From Paguma larvata (Eukaryota; Chordata; Mammalia; Carnivora; Viverridae), in NCBI GenBank assembly GCA_030068075.1, contig CM057839.1, positions 48,636,960 to 48,700,959 of the forward strand: a stretch of 64,000 nucleotides of DNA, in the 5' to 3' direction. The notes under the pieces are model-generated. The model searched no databases and was not told where the DNA came from. It saw only the letters and a program-made list of their open reading frames with translations. Of the stretch, positions 58,661 to 64,000 are shown in pieces. Position 1 is the first letter of the stretch. Every line of letters begins with the position of its first letter. The translations under genes and the position numbers were made by a program.

Positions 58661-60568
58661 CATCAGATATATCAAAAGTAAGGTGAAAGCCTACAATCAA
58701 ACATTTCATGACCATTGATTCCATCCACAATCATTGTCATGATTATATGTATCATGCCACATGCTTACCATCAAATAAAACATTTAATATTCACAACCTT
58801 ACTCACAGTAAGTACAACAAAGTGAAAATGTTTGTGATAATAAAGAGATGAAAAACCTGAGAGATGGATATTTCTAGAGATACTTTTACCATTCTTCAGA
58901 ATTTGGCCTTGATAGCTATTTAAACTTCATTTCCTTTGAAGTGCAAAGTTAATCTATGTAAACCTCAAAGAGTTCAGCATAAGACTGGCTTGTACTTCTT
59001 AACAAGTCTTTAAATGTGTAGACCTCTGGGGATGTGTATGCATGCATGCTGATCTAATTGTGCATGTTAGCTATGTATGCTACAAGATAGTTAAAATTTA
59101 TACAGTGTGTGCTCAGAATGGCATTTGCAAATGGTTAGAACTTGAATAAAAAATGTCTATTTTAACTCAGGCATATTGTCTTCAATAAACTATAACTCAA
59201 GTATTATAATTGTTACTCTTCTGTTCTTATTTTTTATAAGAAGAGTATTTTAATAGTAGGAATTATAATATTTTCTTTCAATCTGTTTCTCCATCTGTGT
59301 TTAAGTGGCCTTCTTTGTACAGTATGGAGGGATCTTGGCAGAGAAAAGAATGAACAACAAAAAATTAATACTTCTGTATTAGTTTACCTACCACAAAGCC
59401 TTAAAGCATTCTGAAATAGTGTATGGATGAAGTTGACAGCCAGGAGAGCAGGATGGAATTTGCATCTATTTCTAAATAACACACTTTGGATGTACTTCCC
59501 TTAGGAGTGCATCAGAACAATCAATTAAGAGAAGATAGGAGACAGAAACTCTTATCAGTACTAGACAGATTTTTGAAGGGGTAATTACATATGTACGGAA
59601 ATATAAATATTTTATGTCATAAATATAAAGATTATATGAGATTCCATGCACTTTTAAAAGGCTATTAGGAACACAGTCACTATATATTTTTTTTTCCTAT
59701 TTGGCCAAGTGATAAAGGCGATATTTGGAATCAGACAAGTCTTCCCTTTGACAGAGCCCACCTTCTGAAATGAAGCAACCTAAAAGAATACAACATGAAA
59801 TATCTCCCAAAATCTTCATATTCAGAAAGTAGGAATTGTCTTTGAAGATATGTCAACTGAATTGTAGGTCCTGTATTCACCTACCAAAATACATAATAAT
59901 TTTCCACTCAAGGTTTCTTGTATTATGAAAAATACATCACAAGTAAGACTTCAAACATGTCACATGGCCATATATAATACAGGTATTCCCAAATTTTTAA
60001 ATTTTTTATCTTCGCTTTTGGCATTATCAACAGTAAATTATTGTTTAAAAGTGGTAATATTTTCCTTCATTCTCAAAACTATGCACAAACACCTACATGC
60101 ACACAGACACACAATTATATACACTGACACACATATATAAGCACAAACATGCACAGACACACATCTAGAAGCACACATGTACACAGGCACCACTCTTGCT
60201 CTCATGTCTTGAATTTTAGGTGGAGACTACCACAAAGTCAATAGAATGATTTATTCTTACAGGACCTAGATTTTTGAGTGGATGCTCCCTCAGTTTCAAA
60301 TCCAGCATTTGCTCTCTTACCAACCTGATTCCACAAATGGAGCTTCAACATACTCTAACTTTTCTAGCTTCAAGAGTAGTAAAACAAGTAAGTATTTGTC
60401 TAATATGGGCTCGTGTTTATGTCTTGATTATACTACTACTCCTCTGTGCCTAACCAAATCTTATCCGCCATTCGGAACAAGCTCAAGTGTGACTCTCCTG
60501 AGTCCTACTCTCATGTCCACTTCTGAGGTGTTGACAATAGATCATACTACCCAGTTCACCATACCTTA
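58661..60568. other. 1.9 kb without recognised genes or interspersed repeats
   Basis: CA-rich simple sequence occupies about 60080-60190 (ACACAGACACACA, CACACATATATAAGCACA, GCACAGACACACATC). The 103-codon frame at 60282-60593 has no domain and runs into the L1. Confidence 0.4.
60080..60190 (+). repeat. CA-rich degenerate simple repeat
   Basis: Degenerate ACAC/GCACA units with ATATA interruptions over about 110 bp. Confidence 0.65.
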
Positions 60569-60848
60569 CAGTAATATGATTTTCTTTTTTTAATATAAAT
60601 TTTTATTAGTTAACATACAGTGCAATACTGGTTTCAGGAGTAGGATTCAGTGATTCATCATTTACATACAACACCCAGTGATCATCACAACAAACACCCT
60701 CCTTAATACTCATCACCTATCTACCCATCTCCCACCCACCTCCTTCCATCAACCCTGTTTGTTCTCTATTATTGGTAAGAATCTCTTGTGGATTTTTTCC
60801 TTCTCTCCTCCTTCTCCATTCTTCATATGTTCATTTGTTTTGTTTCTT

Positions 60849-61108
60849 TTTTTTAATGTTTATTCATTTTTGAGACAGATATATGTGTGTATATGTATAT
60901 GTATATGTATACATATATATATATACAGAGAGAGAGAGAGAGAGAGATTGTAAATGGAGGAGGGGCAGAGAGAGAGGAAGATGGAGAATCCAAAGCAGGC
61001 TCTGTGCCAAGAGCACAAAATCTGATGTGAGACTCAAACCCACAAACTGTGAGATCATGACTTGGGTTGAAGTCTGATGCTCAACTGACTGAGCCACCCA
61101 GGCACCCC
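60849..61108 (-). mobile_element. CAN-SINE nested in L1, minus strand, with microsatellite growth
   Basis: T-rich tail, AATGTTTATTCATTTTTGAGACAG, then (TATG)/(TA)/(GA) simple repeats at about 60878-60948, GAATCCAAAGCAGGCTCTGTG, GAGATCATGACTTGGGTTG and terminal GAGCCACCCAGGCACCCC. Near-identical 18-bp repeats flank it (60831-60848 TCATTTGTTTTGTTTCTT and 61109-61126 TCATCAGTTTTGTTTCTT). Confidence 0.94.
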
Positions 61109-61284
61109 TCATCAGTTTTGTTTCTTATATTCCCCATATGAGTGAAATTATATGACATTTGTCTTTCTCTGATGGACTTATTTCACTTAACATACTACAG
61201 CCTAGTTGATCCACATCATTGTAAATGGCAAGATTTCATTATTTTTGATGGCTCAAACGTCCATGATCTGATGAATGGATAAAG

Positions 61285-61510
61285 ATATATATATATATAT
61301 ATATACATATTTATATAATATGTACATAGATATATATAATATATAATATAAATATTATATCAATTACAATATATTGTCTACAAATATATTAAATTATGTA
61401 AATATTATATTATAATAGATATTATATGTAGTATATATTTTAATTTTGATATATTAAATTATATATTATATATAAATATATCTATAATTTATGATATATA
61501 TTATATATCA
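61285..61510. repeat. AT-only expanded tract inside L1
   Basis: About 225 bp of nearly pure A/T, starting with (AT)10 and continuing as TATAATAT/AAATATTAT variants that can form many local hairpins. It occupies the place of the short TATATATACA motif between GATAAAG and TATTACTCAG of L1. Confidence 0.85.
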
Positions 61511-61532
61511 TATTACTCAGTAATATGATTTT

Positions 61533-64000
61533 TCTAAGAATTTCATGTTTATTAAATTTTTCTTCAAAAAATAATGGATTACAACTCCCAATTTATCTAT
61601 TTCCCTAGCATAGACATAGGTATGAAGGAGGGGACTCAATACCAGACAAAAGGCATCCATTATTTTAGAAGTCAAGCTTCCATATATGCTGATTTGAAGT
61701 TTAATACAAATATCAACAATTACTGAACAGAATCTAATTACTGAATATTGTAAATTTGAAAGTAAAGGATGACTTTGTAACTATATATTTATAGTTACAT
61801 ATATAGGTTTACATATATGTGAGGAGAGAGTTACTGAAACCATAAAAAATATTTAAAAAAACATTTCAGTTATCCAATACATGTATTGTTGGTCAAAACA
61901 AAGAATTTCACAAGAATTTAATTTTTTTTTTGCAACGGGTTGCATTGCTATTTCAGTTAATTTATGCCTTTCTTGCTTAAAAAGAAAAGTAAAGAATAGA
62001 AAAACTATCACCACAATATTTATATCAGTAAACTTAAAGATTTAAATTTTGATGTTATGTGGACCATTTTGTTCAGTACTTAGAACACTGTTAAGTTTGA
62101 CAAGATTTAGATATCTTACTGGATTTGTGGGAAGTCTAAAGCAAAGCTTTCAAAACATTTTGCTTTTATTTCATTAAGTCCCTATTTGGTTTTGAAATTA
62201 AAACATACTATAAAGGTAAATGTTCCATCTCTTTTTTAATTATTAAGTGAATGTAGGTACTGCATTAAATGGTTTCCAATTCCAATAAATTAACTAACAT
62301 TTAGGGAAAAATGAATTAAGAGTGAAATTACTTGATTTTATGTAGAGTAAAAAAATTTTTTGTGTGTGAAGTCCTGATGACTGATGTATTTATTACTAGA
62401 GACAAATTTTCCTAGATATTGCCATAAAGTAGTGAACCGTGCCTTGAACACAAAGTAAAACAAAATAGAGTGCTTTGTTTCAAAGGAGTGTAGTATATTT
62501 GTTCACTTATTATAAAACTTTTCTATGGATATAGGAAGTCGTCCATTCAGTTTTACTATTTGATTTATTTTCATTTTATCTATTTTATATAATTTATTGT
62601 CAAGTTATCTCACATAAAATATTTTCATTTTATCTGAAAAGTCAGTAGTCTTTATGGAAATATTTTATAAAAGTTAGAAATGGGAATCCATATATTATAT
62701 TGAAAATATAGGTGTTGGTTCATAATTAACATGTTAATGTAGACTCAAATATATAAAAGGTATAATTTTTCCAATGATGTCACTATTAAAGATGTTGCAC
62801 AAAACTCTGTCTCTGTAATTTCCTTGTCTTATGTGTCTATTTATCTGATCATTCTCTTTTGAAAATGAAAACAAAGAACAAACCCTGAATATATAGGTAG
62901 AATTTTATGATCTTTTATGTTCCTTCTCACAGATGACTTATTTTGAGTTTGGCGATAAGAAATAAACTGTTAATTTCCTCTTGGCTATCATGGTATGCTT
63001 TATTAGAGCCATATTTTAATTATTTACCCTGTTAGAGGACGTGATACAACATAGGCTGTATGTTTTGACAATTTTGTTCTTAGAAGAAAATAGTAATAAA
63101 CTATCTCCTCATAACACACCTTAGCTCTTAAATCTTGGCTATAGATCTGGGTCATGGAATTAAAAGTCATAGGTTAGTACAATTTCACCAATGTGCTTTG
63201 ACTTTTTTTCACTTAAAATTTTTTCGTGAGATTTAAGGATATAATCTAACAAGAAGTCAGAAGTCTGAAGACCTCTACAGTATATAAATAGTGCTGGATT
63301 TCCAGTACAAATAATTCTTCCACAGAGAATTCTAGATCCTGGTGCCTTTCTTTCTTCTCCAGCTATACTCTTTTCCTGCATGATCTCATCTAGTCTCTTA
63401 AACTCATTAACTTTAGGGTCATTATACACACAGGCACACACACACACAAACTTTTCTCAACTTCAGGGGCTAGCTTTCTATGTCCCACTCTGTACCAGAC
63501 CTATTTATTTGAATGTTGTAGTGGCTTTCTGTTTTATTTTCTTCCTGCCGAGAATTCCTTCCCTCCTACTTCTAATAAAAGTATTCTTTTACTTTTGGAA
63601 ACTTCTTAAGTGAGGCACCACAGTAAACATAATGACTTACATTTGCCACCACAAAGAAGAGGTTATCTTACTTAGCAAGGCTAGCACAGTTAATCATAGT
63701 TTCTTCTCTTCCGTGGGTTTTCCTTAATATCAGTACTGTCATAGCTTTCGTTAAAATCAATCAGATATATCTTACCATTATGCCAGAATTTCACCAAACA
63801 GTGGTTACAAACAGTGGTTGTGTTAGACTAAAATGATTACAGAATAAGTCAGTAATATTTTCTCTGTATGCTCAACAAAATCAATCCTTGCATGGATGCT
63901 AAATGCTGTCATGGATTGCAGTAAAAATCAAGGACCAAACAATCTATCGTAGATTCCAAGTCTCCAGAGGGCATATACATATGCTTTGTTTCATACTGCA
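61533..64000. other. 2.4 kb without recognised genes or interspersed repeats
   Basis: AT-rich with a short (CA)n tract at about 63424-63450. Open frames (63160-63447 minus, 63380-63613 plus) overlap this tract and have no domain. Confidence 0.42.
63424..63450 (+). repeat. (CA)n short microsatellite
   Basis: ATACACACAGGCACACACAC followed by ACACAAAC. Confidence 0.8.

Larger units (their letters stand above)
60569..61532 (-). mobile_element. second 5'-inverted L1, minus strand, with nested SINE and AT expansion
   Basis: The poly-A complement at 60584-60593 starts an L1 3' UTR on the minus strand (ATTAGTTAACATACAGTGCA, AACACCCAGTGATCATCAC, CATATGAGTGAAATTATATGAC, TGTAAATGGCAAGATTTCATT). At about 61253 the orientation switches to plus: CAAACGTCCATGATCTGATGAATGGATAAAG, then an AT-only block, then TATTACTCAG. 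In an intact L1 that plus piece lies directly upstream of the minus piece, so this is a 5' inversion with almost no loss. A 15-bp duplication CAGTAATATGATTTT bounds the whole (60569-60583 and 61518-61532). A SINE sits at 60849-61108. Confidence 0.87.

Noticed and set aside
251..61108. spaced near-identical segments across the window as a CRISPR-like or regulatory array
   Set aside because: They are dispersed CAN-SINEs in both orientations with individual target-site duplications.
1..64000. an undescribed gene system or operon
   Set aside because: No coding gene could be supported anywhere. All long frames trace to retrotransposons or low-complexity AT-rich DNA.

Overview
The window looks like nuclear DNA from a carnivore, almost certainly a felid. 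The main evidence is 17 copies of a tRNA-Lys-derived SINE whose head reads GGGGCGCCTGGGTGGCTCAG, with a B box of the GGTTCGAGCCCC type, a CT-rich 3' half and an AATAAA-rich tail. This is the feline SINEC_Fc type of CAN-SINE. The canine SINEC_Cf head is clearly different. The base composition is AT-rich, there are no CpG islands, and ancient mammalian repeats (MIR, L2, MaLR-type LTRs, old L1M) are scattered throughout. I found no protein-coding gene, exon or functional RNA gene. Open reading frames are short, and the longest (362 codons, about 34.7-35.8 kb) is L1 ORF2 debris. The window is best described as intergenic or deep intronic sequence.

Layout. 0-9 kb: two SINEs, remnants of old L1s mostly on the minus strand (1.5-2.2, 5.2-7.0, 7.4-7.9 kb), a plus-strand L1 3' end (4.2-4.9 kb), and a U6 snRNA retropseudogene at 8.4 kb. 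9-25 kb: mostly unique or strongly decayed sequence with a few SINEs, a MaLR LTR (16.3 kb), MIR and L2 fossils, and an L1M fragment at 22 kb. 25-34 kb: a SINE, two LTR-like blocks, a 5'-truncated L1 (29.4-30.0 kb) and two minus-strand SINEs. 34.46-36.65 kb: the youngest-looking L1, which has a 5' inversion and 13-bp target-site duplications. 37-43.7 kb: several SINEs, including the most consensus-like copy (37.8 kb), and an internally deleted L1 carrying two SINEs. 43.7-53.3 kb: repeat-poor, with an unclassified block, a 33-bp-arm hairpin at 45.7 kb and L2-like remnants. 53.3-58.7 kb: two more L1s, one with an internal deletion joined at CTAAA and one carrying two tail-to-tail SINEs. 60.57-61.53 kb: a second 5'-inverted L1, opposite in orientation to the first, with an expanded AT tract and a nested SINE. 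The last 2.4 kb shows nothing recognisable.

There is no gene system to describe. The interest lies in retrotransposition: two L1 insertions with 5' inversions, one with an unusually long (about 300 bp) overlap between its arms; two internally deleted L1s; repeated SINE use of one target site; and microsatellites grown from the same TATATA site inside L1. Family names come from recognising consensus features by eye. Subfamily assignments and exact edges would need RepeatMasker.
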